Below are positions 18,000 through 25,747 of a stretch of DNA of 33,151 nt, piece after piece; position 1 is the first letter of the stretch; the number at the start of each line of letters is the position of its first letter. The DNA is from NBML01 sp029939535 (lineage in GTDB: Bacteria; Desulfobacterota; Desulfobacteria; Desulfobacterales; Desulfobacteraceae), in NCBI GenBank assembly GCA_029939535.1, contig JAOZST010000020.1, positions 1 through 33,151 on the forward strand, read 5' to 3'. The notes below the pieces were generated by a model. It saw only the letters and a program-made list of their open reading frames with translations, was not told the DNA's origin and searched no databases. The position numbers and the translations under genes were made by a program.

Positions 18000-18818
18000 A
18001 TGAAAATCGGATTGATCGCCGGTGGCGGACAGTTTCCTTTGCTTTTCTCCCAAAAGGCAGCCCAAAAAGGATATGAGGTGGTTGCTATTGGGTTTAATTC
18101 AGAAACCGATAAGACCATGGTAAACCATGTGAGCCATTTTAAATGGCTTTATCTTGGCCAGGTCTCAAAATTGGTAAAATATTTCAAGACCCATGAAATA
18201 TCCCAGGCAGTCATGCTTGGGTCAATTAAGAAAACAAATATATTCAAGGATATCAGGCCTGATTTAAAGGCTTTGGCTTTTATTGCAAGAACCGGCAGAA
18301 CCCATGATGACACAATCCTTTCTTCCTTTGCAGACCTTTTATTACAGGAAGGCATTGAAATAAAACCCTCCACTTTTCTTTTGCCGGAGTTGATCAGTCA
18401 AAAAGGATGCTGGACAAAAAGAAAGCCTGACAAAGCTGAAAAAAAAGATATTTACCAGGGATGGAATCTTGCCAAGGAAATTGGCAAACTTGATATTGGC
18501 CAGTGTATGGTAATAAGTAATGGTACTGTTCTGGCGGTTGAAGCCATTGACGGAACAGATGCCACCATACGCAGAGGAGCCGGCCTTGCCCATGGAAACC
18601 CCTGCGTGGTGGTAAAACTTTCCAAACCTGGCCAGGATCTTAGATTTGACCTGCCATCCTCGGGACTGGAAACCATACTGGCCATGAAAGAATCAGGTGC
18701 AACAGTTCTGGTCCTTGAGGCAGGTAAATCCATTGCCTTTGATAAAAAAGAAATGATCTCAGCTGCTGATGATCATGGTATTTCAATCCTTGCATTAACA
18801 GATGAAGATATCCCTTGA
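18000..18818 (+). CDS. lpxI: UDP-2,3-diacylglucosamine diphosphatase LpxI
   Basis: 272 residues of the LpxI (DUF1009) family: N-terminal MKIGLIAGGGQFPLLF, central ARTGRTHDDTILSSFADLL, and C-terminal segments with AVEAIDGTDATIRRGAG and LPSSGLETILAMKESGA. LpxI hydrolyses UDP-2,3-diacylglucosamine to lipid X, replacing the unrelated LpxH used by Escherichia coli. The Asp-rich DGTDA motif near residue 185 is conserved in the family. The gene sits between lpxA and lpxB and its stop (tga, 18816-18818) overlaps the likely TTG start of lpxB. Confidence 0.94.
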   Translation: MKIGLIAGGGQFPLLFSQKAAQKGYEVVAIGFNSETDKTMVNHVSHFKWLYLGQVSKLVKYFKTHEISQAVMLGSIKKTNIFKDIRPDLKALAFIARTGRTHDDTILSSFADLLLQEGIEIKPSTFLLPELISQKGCWTKRKPDKAEKKDIYQGWNLAKEIGKLDIGQCMVISNGTVLAVEAIDGTDATIRRGAGLAHGNPCVVVKLSKPGQDLRFDLPSSGLETILAMKESGATVLVLEAGKSIAFDKKEMISAADDHGISILALTDEDIP

Positions 18819-20208
18819 ATTTCCCTGAAAAAAATCGCCATATCATGATACTGACAGGTGAACCTTCAGGGGATTTCCATGCCCAAGCCCTTATCAAGGC
18901 AATGAAACTGCGAAAACCTGATTTATACATTACCGGTATTGGCGGCCCCTGTATGAAAGCCCAGAATGTTGAACTTTTTTTTCCCATTGAACAATTGTCT
19001 GCCATGGGTCTTACCGAGGTAATTTTTCAGTTCAAGCATATTAAGCAGGCATTTGACAAATTCAAGTACAGGATACAGAGCCGAAAACCAGATCTTATTA
19101 TTCTCATAGACTATCCAGGTTTCAATCTTAAGGCTGCTCAATATGCAAAACAAAAATACAATATACCCATATTCTATTATATTACTCCCAAGGTATGGGC
19201 ATGGAAACCTTCCCGCCTCAAACAGATTAAAAAATTTGTGGACCATGCAGCCCTGATATTCCCCTTTGAAGAAAAATTATATAAAAAAGCTGAAATTCCT
19301 TCCACCTATGTGGGTAATCCATTGATGGAAGATTTTCCAGAACATCTGGCCAGGCCATTTCTTAAAAAACCATCCCTTCAAAAATCTGTTCTTAAAAATC
19401 CCCTTATCAAAGGACCCCTTATCAAAAAATTTTTTGCCAAGGGTGACATTTCCAATGAGCCGGGCCGGGACAATTCCTGTTTGTCCGGGCCAACCAGTTT
19501 AACCATGTATAGGCCAACCATNNNNNNNNNNNNNNNNNNNNNNNNNNNNNNNNNNNNNNNNNNNNNNNNNNNNNNNNNNNNNNNNNNNNNNNNNNNNNNN
19601 NNNNNNNNNNNNNNNNNNNNNGGCCAACCATGTCTGGACCAACCATAGGATTGCTTCCAGGATCCAGAAAGGCGGAAATCAACAACCTGCTTGGAATTAT
19701 GCTGGCAACTGCTCAAATAATTAAAAATAAAATCAAAAATGCAAGATTTCTGATTTCAGCAGCCTCAAACACCCATGGGGACAGAATCAAAAAAATTCTT
19801 GAACCCCATAACAAACAAAATATTTTTCAGGTGATCCAGGGCAGGCCCTTGGAGATTTTCAAGCAGTCAGATCTGTTAATAGCAGCATCTGGAACTGTTA
19901 CCCTGGAAGCTGCCCTGTGCTGTGTGCCGACTATTATAATCTATAAGATGTCTCCAATAAGCTACCAGCTTGCCAAAATTCTTGTAAAGGTTAAGTATGC
20001 AGGACTAGCCAATCTGATAGCAGGAAGGGAAATGATGCCTGAACTGCTTCAAAGGGATGCAAATCCTGAAAAAATAAGCAATAAAGTTTTTTCCATGTTG
20101 GAAAATTTACAATATCATGAAAACAGGCTTTTTATGGTTAGAAGGCTTCTGGGTGGTCCCGGGGCTTCAAAAAGGGCTGCAAGAATTGCCCTTGACCTAA
20201 TCAAATAA
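18815..20208 (+). CDS. lpxB: Lipid-A-disaccharide synthase LpxB with two repeat-derived insertions and a gap
   Basis: LpxB (GT19) joins lipid X and UDP-2,3-diacylglucosamine into the lipid A disaccharide. The N-terminal half is normal (MILTGEPSGDFHAQALIKAMK, IDYPGFNLKAAQYAKQ, YYITPKVWAWKPSR, YVGNPLMEDF). The C-terminal half resumes at GLLPGSRKAEI and continues through AASGTVTLEAAL and CCVPTIIIYKM. Between NPLMEDF and GLLPGSR, where the family normally has a short linker, lies a long insert with two unrelated 15-bp arrays: one degenerate (RPFLK, KPSLQ, KSVLK, NPLIK, GPLIK, KFFAK) and one broken by the gap (SLTMY, RPTM-, -PTMS, GPTIG). The two visible halves are in different frames only because the gap is nominal. 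The start is probably a TTG at 18815 overlapping the lpxI stop; an ATG at 18844 would cut off the first conserved strand. Confidence 0.92.
19352..19441 (+). repeat. Degenerate 15-bp in-frame repeat in lpxB (array 1)
   Basis: Six consecutive 15-bp units encode RPFLK, KPSLQ, KSVLK, NPLIK, GPLIK and KFFAK (about residues 180-209). Units four and five are nearly identical (ccccttatcaaa core at 19398-19411 and 19413-19426). This array is fully assembled and diverged towards both ends. Confidence 0.85.
19496..19650 (+). repeat. 15-bp in-frame repeat in lpxB (array 2), interrupted by a gap
   Basis: Left flank: agtttaaccatgtat (19496-19510), then a partial aggccaaccat (19511-19521). Right flank: .ggccaaccatgtct (19621-19635) and ggaccaaccatagga (19636-19650). 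They encode SLTMY, RPTM..., .PTMS and GPTIG, and run directly into GLLPGSR. Phase predicts a true gap of 5 modulo 15. The unit is unrelated to array 1 about 55 bp upstream. Confidence 0.82.
19522..19621. other. Assembly gap (100 N) inside lpxB array 2
   Basis: Exactly 100 N flanked by copies of the same 15-bp repeat. The nominal length puts the two halves of lpxB in different frames, so the real length differs. Confidence 0.9.
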
Positions 20209-20234
20209 GTATTCAAATGAGTAATCAAATAAGC
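20199..20234 (+). repeat. 12-bp tandem repeat across the lpxB stop codon
   Basis: Three imperfect copies: aatcaaataagt (20199-20210), attcaaatgagt (20211-20222) and aatcaaataagc (20223-20234). The first copy contains the lpxB stop codon (taa at 20206-20208), so the array begins in the last codons and extends into the spacer. Confidence 0.8.
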
Positions 20235-20250
20235 CTTTAAAAATACTAAT

Positions 20251-20280
20251 TTGACAAATACAATGAAAACTTATTAAAAT
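20251..20280 (+). promoter_or_regulatory. Sigma-70-type promoter for the CNNM/CorC-family gene
   Basis: Perfect -35 TTGACA (20251-20256), 18-bp spacer, and -10 TAAAAT (20275-20280, five of six consensus bases). It lies about 37 bp upstream of the ATG at 20317 and just after the lpxB-end repeat. Confidence 0.6.
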
Positions 20281-20316
20281 AAATTTACCCAAGACATGAG
20301 GTTTTAAAAAAATTAT

Positions 20317-21558
20317 ATGAGCTTTGAAGTAACGCTTCTGATTATTTGCCTTTTCCTGTCCGGTTTTTTTTCATCATCGGAAACAGCTCTTTTTTCTATT
20401 TCCAAGATAAAAGCACTCCATATTTCCAAGGACGGATCAAAGACCGGGCATTTGATCATGCATATGAAAGAAGATTCCCATTCCCTGTTGACCACCATTC
20501 TCATTGGTAATAATATTGTTAATATTGGAGCCTCTGCTCTTGCCACCTCCATTGCCATTTCACAGTTTAAATCAAATGCCGTTGGTATAGCCACAGGAAT
20601 CATGACCCTTTTGATTCTGATATTTGGTGAAATTTTTCCTAAATCCTTTGCCAACCATAACAATGTTCTGGTTTCAAGGGGAGTAATTTATCCCTTGTAC
20701 TGGCTTTCCAGGCTTTTCTGGCCATTGATCTTTGTTTTAAGTTTTATCCCCAGACTTCATGGTGCTGCAGATAAAGCTCAGGAATCCGTGACAGAAGATG
20801 AACTCATGACCATGGTGGAAGTGGTTGAAGAAGATGGGGAGATAAAAGAAGAGGAAAAAGAGTATATTACCAATATCTTTGAATTTGATGATACTTCCTG
20901 TTCCGAGGTCATGACTCCCAGGGCTGACATGTTTTTCATAGATGTATCCCAGGGGCTTGATATTCAGGCAATTTTGAAAACAGGTTATTCAAGGATCCCT
21001 GTTATTGAAGACAGCATTGATAATATCATTGGTATACTCCATGTAAAAGATCTATTTATAAGCTTCCAGAAACTTGCCGCATCCCATGAAAATGCCACTG
21101 CATACCTGGATATAAAAAAAATCATGAAAAAACCCTATTTTATCCCGGAATCCAAAAAACTGGATTCCCTTCTCCAGGAATTCAAGATTAAGAAGAATCA
21201 TATGGCAGTGGTGGTGGACGAACATGGAGGAGTTTCAGGTATTGTTACCCTTGAAGATGTGGTTGAAGAAATTATTGGAGAGATCATTGATGAAACCGAT
21301 TGCCTGGTTCCAGATATTGTCAAGCTCAAAGGAAAAAAATGGCTGGTTGCAGGTAAAATGGATATAGATGACCTGAACAAGGAAATTAATATATCCATCC
21401 CGGAATCTAAAAATTATGATACCTTTTCAGGTTTTTTCCTTGAGCAAATCGAAAAAATCCCTAAACCTGGTGAATCAATTAAAATTGACAAATGGACCAT
21501 TACGGTCAAAGATATGGATGGCAACAGGATTCAGACATTTATTCTGAAAAACGAATAA
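20317..21558 (+). CDS. CNNM-domain/CBS/CorC_HlyC membrane protein (HlyC/CorC family)
   Basis: 413 residues. An N-terminal CNNM (DUF21) membrane domain has about four hydrophobic segments (about 5-25, 60-80, 88-108 and 120-142) and the signature FFSSSETALFSISKIKA. Two CBS domains follow (about 200-330: SEVMTPRADMFFIDVS; MKKPYFIPESKKLDSLLQEFKIKKNHMAVVVDEHGGVSGIVTLEDVVEEIIGEI). A C-terminal CorC_HlyC domain (about 335-410) closes it. Family members are linked to Mg2+/Co2+ transport or efflux; the old name haemolysin C is misleading. It has its own predicted promoter at 20251-20280 and a terminator downstream at 21641-21678, so it is probably monocistronic. The ion carried cannot be read from sequence. 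Confidence 0.92.
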   Translation: MSFEVTLLIICLFLSGFFSSSETALFSISKIKALHISKDGSKTGHLIMHMKEDSHSLLTTILIGNNIVNIGASALATSIAISQFKSNAVGIATGIMTLLILIFGEIFPKSFANHNNVLVSRGVIYPLYWLSRLFWPLIFVLSFIPRLHGAADKAQESVTEDELMTMVEVVEEDGEIKEEEKEYITNIFEFDDTSCSEVMTPRADMFFIDVSQGLDIQAILKTGYSRIPVIEDSIDNIIGILHVKDLFISFQKLAASHENATAYLDIKKIMKKPYFIPESKKLDSLLQEFKIKKNHMAVVVDEHGGVSGIVTLEDVVEEIIGEIIDETDCLVPDIVKLKGKKWLVAGKMDIDDLNKEINISIPESKNYDTFSGFFLEQIEKIPKPGESIKIDKWTITVKDMDGNRIQTFILKNE

Positions 21559-21560
21559 GG

Positions 21561-21588
21561 CTGATAAATTTTTAGATATTTTTATAAT
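21561..21588 (+). promoter_or_regulatory. Candidate promoter upstream of the pheA-aro block
   Basis: A perfect TATAAT (21583-21588) with a -35-like CTGATA (21561-21566) 16 bp upstream. It lies immediately after the previous gene's stop and upstream of the terminator hairpin, so a transcript from here must pass the hairpin to reach pheA at 21737. Confidence 0.35.
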
Positions 21589-21640
21589 ATACCTGCCTGT
21601 CTGTGGTGAGCTGATCACTTAACATATACCGAACAAGCCC

Positions 21641-21678
21641 AAAAAACCGCAGCAGGAAAAACCTGATGCGGTTTTTTT
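21641..21678 (+). terminator. Rho-independent terminator
   Basis: A stem of about 15 pairs with one mismatch: left arm aaaaaaccgcagcagg (21641-21656), 5-base loop, right arm cctgatgcggtttttt (21662-21677), ending in seven Ts. It lies 82 bp after the CNNM/CorC gene and about 58 bp before pheA. Since the stem starts with an A run, it could also act on the other strand. Confidence 0.88.
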
Positions 21679-21736
21679 AGTTTTAACGGTATTTGCTAAT
21701 ACAAAAAGTACTACTACAAAAGGACAAACCAAAATC

Positions 21737-22834
21737 ATGGAAAAAAGGTCCGGGGACGAAACCCTTACACCGCTTCGAGAGCAGATAGACAAAATTGATT
21801 CACAAATTCTGGATCTTATAAATCAACGGCTTACCCTGGGGAAAAAGGTCGGTGCCATTAAAAAGGAAAAGGGAAGTCAGATCCTTGACCTCTCCAGGGA
21901 AAGAAAGGTCATTGAAAATCTTTTCAAAATCAATAAAGGACCTGCCAACAAAGATCTTTTGCAATACCTTTTCAATGTAATTATAACAGCCACCAGGGAA
22001 ATCCAGAAACCAAAAACCATCTCTTTTTTAGGTCCAAAGGCAAGCTACACACATATTGCTTCCCTGAATCATTTCAGACATTCAGGGAAGTTTGTTGAAC
22101 AAACAGGACTCTTTGATATATTCAGGGACGTGGAAAAAAAACTCAGTCATTTTGGTGTAGTTCCTGTGGAAAACTCCATTGAAGGGGCGGTGAATCATAC
22201 CCTGGACCTGTTTACTGAATTTAATCTCAATATCTGTGCAGAACATTATGAACCAATTTCCCATGATTTACTATCCATAACCGGTGAGGCCCGTGATGTA
22301 AAAACAATCTATTCCCATCCCCAGGCCATTGCCCAGTGTAAAGGATGGCTAAAGAAAAAATTCCCCCACGTGGCATTACTGGAAACCAGTTCAACATCCA
22401 AAGCCGCACTCATGGCATCCCAAAATCCAGATGTGGCTGCCATTGCAAGTCAAAAGGCAGCACATATTTACGAATTACTTTCAGTGGAATCAAAAATTGA
22501 AGATTATTCTGGAAATGTCACAAGATTCCTGGTCATTGGCAAAGAATCCCCTGAAAAAACCGGCAGGGACAAGACCTCGATTATGTTTGCCACCTCCCAT
22601 GTACCAGGTGCCCTGTTCAAAGCCCTTGAACCTATTGAAAAAGCAGGGCTGAACATGCTGAAACTTGAATCAAGACCCACCAGGGACCAGAATTGGAGCT
22701 ATTATTTCTTTCTTGATATAGAAGGCCACATCCAGGACGACCGGGTTAGCAGAACCATTGAGCATATCAAACAATATTCCCTTTCTTTGAAAGTATTAGG
22801 TTCTTATCCCATATTTGTAAAAGAGGAAACATAA
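21737..22834 (+). CDS. pheA: Bifunctional chorismate mutase / prephenate dehydratase (P-protein)
   Basis: 365 residues in three parts. An AroQ chorismate mutase helix bundle spans about 10-90 (LREQIDKIDSQILDLINQRLTLGKKVG). A prephenate dehydratase domain spans about 95-270 (ISFLGPKASYTHIAS, GVVPVENSIEGAVNHTLDLF, GNVTRFLVIG). A C-terminal ACT domain (about 275-360) carries the phenylalanine-binding ESRP motif. The enzyme turns chorismate into phenylpyruvate, the committed route to phenylalanine, and the ACT domain implies feedback inhibition by phenylalanine. It opens the aromatic block; aroE follows after 4 bp, so the genes are probably co-transcribed. Confidence 0.96.
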   Translation: MEKRSGDETLTPLREQIDKIDSQILDLINQRLTLGKKVGAIKKEKGSQILDLSRERKVIENLFKINKGPANKDLLQYLFNVIITATREIQKPKTISFLGPKASYTHIASLNHFRHSGKFVEQTGLFDIFRDVEKKLSHFGVVPVENSIEGAVNHTLDLFTEFNLNICAEHYEPISHDLLSITGEARDVKTIYSHPQAIAQCKGWLKKKFPHVALLETSSTSKAALMASQNPDVAAIASQKAAHIYELLSVESKIEDYSGNVTRFLVIGKESPEKTGRDKTSIMFATSHVPGALFKALEPIEKAGLNMLKLESRPTRDQNWSYYFFLDIEGHIQDDRVSRTIEHIKQYSLSLKVLGSYPIFVKEET

Positions 22835-22838
22835 GATC

Positions 22839-23699
22839 ATGATTTGTGCATCCACTAATTTATATTGTGTTTTGGGAAATCCAGTGTTCCATTCTAAAAG
22901 CCCTCTGGTGCATAACATAAGTTTTATGGCCAATAAGGTTGATGCAGTATATCTGGCATTTGAACCCCTTGATATTGCAGCGGCAATCCAGTCCATAAAA
23001 ACTCTTAATATTAAAGGCGCTTCCATAACCCTTCCCTTTAAGGAATCAATTTTACCATTTCTGGACTGGATAGAACCCAGGGCAGGAGAAATAGGGGCCG
23101 TAAATACTATTAGAAACAAAGATGGCAGACTTTTTGGATACAACACTGACAGCAAGGCAGCCATTGACCCCTTAATCCCCCACGGGATCCAGGGCAAAAC
23201 TATCTGTATTATCGGAGCAGGAGGGGCAGCCAGGGCAATGGCCCATGGTATTGCAGATAAAAATTGCCAATTAATTATCATCAACCGATCCAGGGGAAAA
23301 GGGGCTGCCCTGGCTGCTGAGGTGAATGCCCAGTTCATTCCCTTTGATCAGATTGATAAAATTGGCAAAATTGATAAAATTGCCAGCATCGATAAAAACG
23401 GAAAAACAAACCCTTTTTCTCCGGATGTGGTCATCAATACCACCAGTCTGGGCATGCACCCCCATGTTGATTCCCTGGCCTTTCCAGCCAGATATCTTAC
23501 ACCCGGGATGATAGTCATGGATCTGGTTTATACCCCTTTGGAAACCAGGTTATTGTCTGTTGCCAAAGAAAAAGGATGTATCACCATAGACGGTCTTTCC
23601 ATGTTTATAGCCCAGGCAGCTGCACAATTTGAATTGTGGACAGGTATGAAACCAGATACAAATCAGATGAGACAGGCTGTGTTAGAAAACAAATGTTAA
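22839..23699 (+). CDS. aroE: Shikimate dehydrogenase with a short repeat-derived insertion
   Basis: 286 residues. The substrate-binding half has FHSKSPLVHN (shikimate-binding Ser pair) and ITLPFK (catalytic Lys, variant of VTVPHK); the NADP-binding half has the GAGGAARAMA loop and INRS. NTTSLGM and GLSMFIAQAAAQFELW are typical C-terminal motifs. It reduces 3-dehydroshikimate to shikimate. Residues 172-189 read IDKIGK, IDKIAS, IDKNGK, three 18-bp units placed in the loop between NAQFIPFDQ and PDVVINTTSLGM. The frame is kept. The ATG is 4 bp after pheA. Confidence 0.94.
   Translation: MICASTNLYCVLGNPVFHSKSPLVHNISFMANKVDAVYLAFEPLDIAAAIQSIKTLNIKGASITLPFKESILPFLDWIEPRAGEIGAVNTIRNKDGRLFGYNTDSKAAIDPLIPHGIQGKTICIIGAGGAARAMAHGIADKNCQLIIINRSRGKGAALAAEVNAQFIPFDQIDKIGKIDKIASIDKNGKTNPFSPDVVINTTSLGMHPHVDSLAFPARYLTPGMIVMDLVYTPLETRLLSVAKEKGCITIDGLSMFIAQAAAQFELWTGMKPDTNQMRQAVLENKC
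23352..23405 (+). repeat. Degenerate 18-bp in-frame repeat in aroE
   Basis: Three 18-bp units at 23352-23369, 23370-23387 and 23388-23405 encode IDKIGK, IDKIAS and IDKNGK. The codon triplet for IDK is repeated as att-gat-aaa, att-gat-aaa, atc-gat-aaa. The array is fully assembled. Confidence 0.8.
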
Positions 23700-23741
23700 G
23701 AAAATAGCCACGATAAGAAAGAATTTAAGGAAAGATATGTA

Positions 23742-25010
23742 ATGAAACAGATAATTACAAGACAAATCAAGTCTCAATCGGTTCATGTTCCAGGCTCCAA
23801 AAGTATTTCCCATAGAATGATAATTTGTGCTGCACTTTCCAAAGGAACCTCAAGAATCAAAAACCTTTTAAAAAGTCAGGATCTTTCCCTGACCACCCAG
23901 GCCCTTGCAGCCATGGGGGCCAGAATTAAAGAGATAGAACCTGAAATTATTGAAGTAAAAGGATTTAATGGAAGGCCAATCCCCCATTTGTCACCTGTTT
24001 TCCTCGGCAATTCAGGCACCTCCATGCGGCTTATAGCTGGTATTGCTGCCCTGGGAACCACTCCATATATACTGACCGGGGACAAAAGAATGTGCCAGCG
24101 TCCCATGATTGAACTGCTGGATGCACTGAACATGATCCAGGTGGAGGCAAAATCCCAAAATCCTCAAGGCACACCACCTGTATCTATCCAAGGAATCAGC
24201 AGAAAAGGCGGAAAAACTGTTATTGATTGTTCCAAAAGCAGCCAGTACCTGTCTTCCCTGCTCATGGTGGGGGCAGTAATGGAAAAAGGGCTGACCATTA
24301 ACCTTACAGGTCCGTTGGTTTCTAAACCTTATATTGACCTGACCATTGATATTATGAAACAGTTCAATGTAAAAGCACATAGAATTACTGAAACAGAATA
24401 TTTTGTGCCTGGAAACCAGATTTATGAACCCGGGGAATTTTTTGTGGAACCTGATCTTTCCAATGCCGGATATTTCTGGGCCGCAGGGGCAGTCACGGGC
24501 AAAGAAATTACGGTTAAAATTGGTATTGATAATAAAAAAAGAGAATCTCTACAAGGTGATTTAAAGCAAATTTTTATTCTTGAAAAAATGGGCTGCTCTG
24601 TCGTTGTCCATGAAAATAGTGTGGCAGTAAAAGGCGATACCCTTAAAGGCGTTGATGTGGATATGTCGGACACCCCTGATGCTGTGCCGGCCATAGCTGT
24701 GGTGGCAGCCTTTGCTAAAGGAAAGACTAAAATTTCAAACATAGGTCATTTACGAATAAAAGAATGTGACCGCATTGAGGCTGTTTCTTCTCAATTGATT
24801 AAAATGGGAATTCAGGTGACTCAGGGATCTGATTTTATAGAAATTCAAGGCGGCCATCCAAAAGGAGCCTTCATTGAAACCTTTAACGATCATAGAATTG
24901 CCATGGCCTTTTCAGTTGCCGGACTTGTTGTGGATGGAATGGAAATAGAAAATGAAACTTGTGTGGAAAAATCATTTCCTGAATACTGGACTTTATTTGA
25001 TGCCTTATAA
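23742..25010 (+). CDS. aroA: 3-phosphoshikimate 1-carboxyvinyltransferase (EPSP synthase)
   Basis: 422 residues. Conserved segments are VPGSKSISHRMIICAAL (20-36), LGNSGTSMRLIAG (phosphoenolpyruvate site, about 88-100), QRPMIELLDAL, CSKSSQYLSSLLM, DMSDTPDAVPAIAVVA (catalytic Asp), KECDRIEA and FNDHRIAMAFSVAG. It joins shikimate-3-phosphate and phosphoenolpyruvate into EPSP. The start ATG at 23742 has AAGGA about 12 bp upstream. Its stop codon (25008-25010) lies in the first unit of a 16-bp tandem repeat that fills the spacer to aroK. Confidence 0.97.
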   Translation: MKQIITRQIKSQSVHVPGSKSISHRMIICAALSKGTSRIKNLLKSQDLSLTTQALAAMGARIKEIEPEIIEVKGFNGRPIPHLSPVFLGNSGTSMRLIAGIAALGTTPYILTGDKRMCQRPMIELLDALNMIQVEAKSQNPQGTPPVSIQGISRKGGKTVIDCSKSSQYLSSLLMVGAVMEKGLTINLTGPLVSKPYIDLTIDIMKQFNVKAHRITETEYFVPGNQIYEPGEFFVEPDLSNAGYFWAAGAVTGKEITVKIGIDNKKRESLQGDLKQIFILEKMGCSVVVHENSVAVKGDTLKGVDVDMSDTPDAVPAIAVVAAFAKGKTKISNIGHLRIKECDRIEAVSSQLIKMGIQVTQGSDFIEIQGGHPKGAFIETFNDHRIAMAFSVAGLVVDGMEIENETCVEKSFPEYWTLFDAL

Positions 25011-25079
25011 TTCGGAAGTTTTATAAATCGATTGCCTTATAAATCAACTTCTTTATAAATTTGATTCCTTATATACAGG
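25003..25079 (+). repeat. Degenerate 16-bp tandem repeat from the aroA stop into the aroK leader
   Basis: Four 16-bp units and a partial fifth: ccttataattcggaag (25003-25018), ttttataaatcgattg (25019-25034), ccttataaatcaactt (25035-25050), ctttataaatttgatt (25051-25066) and ccttatatacagg (25067-25079). The shared core is yyttataaat. The unit length is not a multiple of three and the array starts on the aroA stop codon. It fills almost the whole 76-bp spacer. Confidence 0.85.
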
Positions 25080-25086
25080 ACAAAAC

Positions 25087-25747
25087 ATGAGTGCTATTTA
25101 TTTGATTGGATACAGGTGTACCGGGAAAAGCACCATTGGAAAACTGGTTGCAGATCTTATGGATCGTGATTTTATTGATACGGATAGAATTATTGAAGAA
25201 CAATTTCAGACCACAATAGAAAAAATGGTCAGCCAGAGGGGGTGGGATTATTTCAGGCAAAAGGAAAAAGAGGTTCTTTTTGACAGCGTCCATATTTCAA
25301 ATCCAGTGGTTGCAACGGGCGGAGGAATTGTAATGGATACTGAAAATAGAAACTTTATTCAATCCAATGGAGTTTGTGTCTGGCTCTATGCTGACTATAC
25401 AACCATTGTCCAGCGAATCCTTGCAGATCGTAAAAACCAGGAATCCAGACCCAGCCTTACCAGCCCTTCCCATAGCAANNNNNNNNNNNNNNNNNNNNNN
25501 NNNNNNNNNNNNNNNNNNNNNNNNNNNNNNNNNNNNNNNNNNNNNNNNNNNNNNNNNNNNNNNNNNNNNNNNNNNNNNCAATCATTCTCTTACCAATCAT
25601 TCTCTTACCAGGGAGACCCTGAAAATGCTTGAGATTCGCAATCCATTGTATGAAAAGCTTGGATTAATAAAAATCGATACCAGCTCCCATTCTCTGGAAC
25701 AGGCGGCAAATATTATTAAAAGGAGATTTCCCCATGTCCGGCAGTAG
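25087..25747 (+). CDS. aroK: Shikimate kinase with an in-frame 15-bp repeat array in the lid region
   Basis: The P-loop is GYRCTGKST (8-16; Cys in place of the usual third Gly). Then come the DTD metal/shikimate motif (31-33), YFRQKE (shikimate-binding Arg), GGG (78-80) and, after the array, EIRNPLYEKL with the conserved Arg. It phosphorylates shikimate with ATP. The array follows RPSLT directly, where the family has the short mobile lid before the REVL...ERNPLY helix: SPSHS, then NHSLT copies on both sides of an assembly gap, then RETLKML. The displayed frames before and after the gap differ only because 100 N is nominal; a true length of 12 modulo 15 restores one frame. The 3' end overlaps aroC by 14 bp. 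Confidence 0.92.
25476..25608 (+). repeat. 15-bp in-frame tandem repeat in aroK, interrupted by a gap
   Basis: The right flank holds two perfect copies of caatcattctcttac (25579-25593 and 25594-25608); the left flank ends with the first bases of a copy (caa, 25476-25478). In the correct frame the unit encodes NHSLT. Upstream codons for RPSLT resemble the unit, suggesting the array grew from native sequence. The unit has no stop codon in any forward frame. Confidence 0.88.
25479..25578. other. Assembly gap (100 N) inside the aroK repeat
   Basis: Exactly 100 N, with the 15-bp repeat on the right and its first bases on the left. Missing sequence is most simply more copies. Confidence 0.88.

Noticed and set aside
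19630..20208. A separate gene starting at ATG 19630
   Set aside because: It is the C-terminal half of lpxB; the ATG belongs to the repeat unit and the frame difference comes from the nominal gap length.
20317..21558. The HlyC/CorC gene as a haemolysin
   Set aside because: The domain set (CNNM, two CBS, CorC_HlyC) belongs to ion-transport-related proteins; the haemolysin name is historical.
21561..21737. A T-box or leader-peptide attenuator for pheA
   Set aside because: The leader before the hairpin would be too short for a T-box, and no short phenylalanine-rich reading frame is present.
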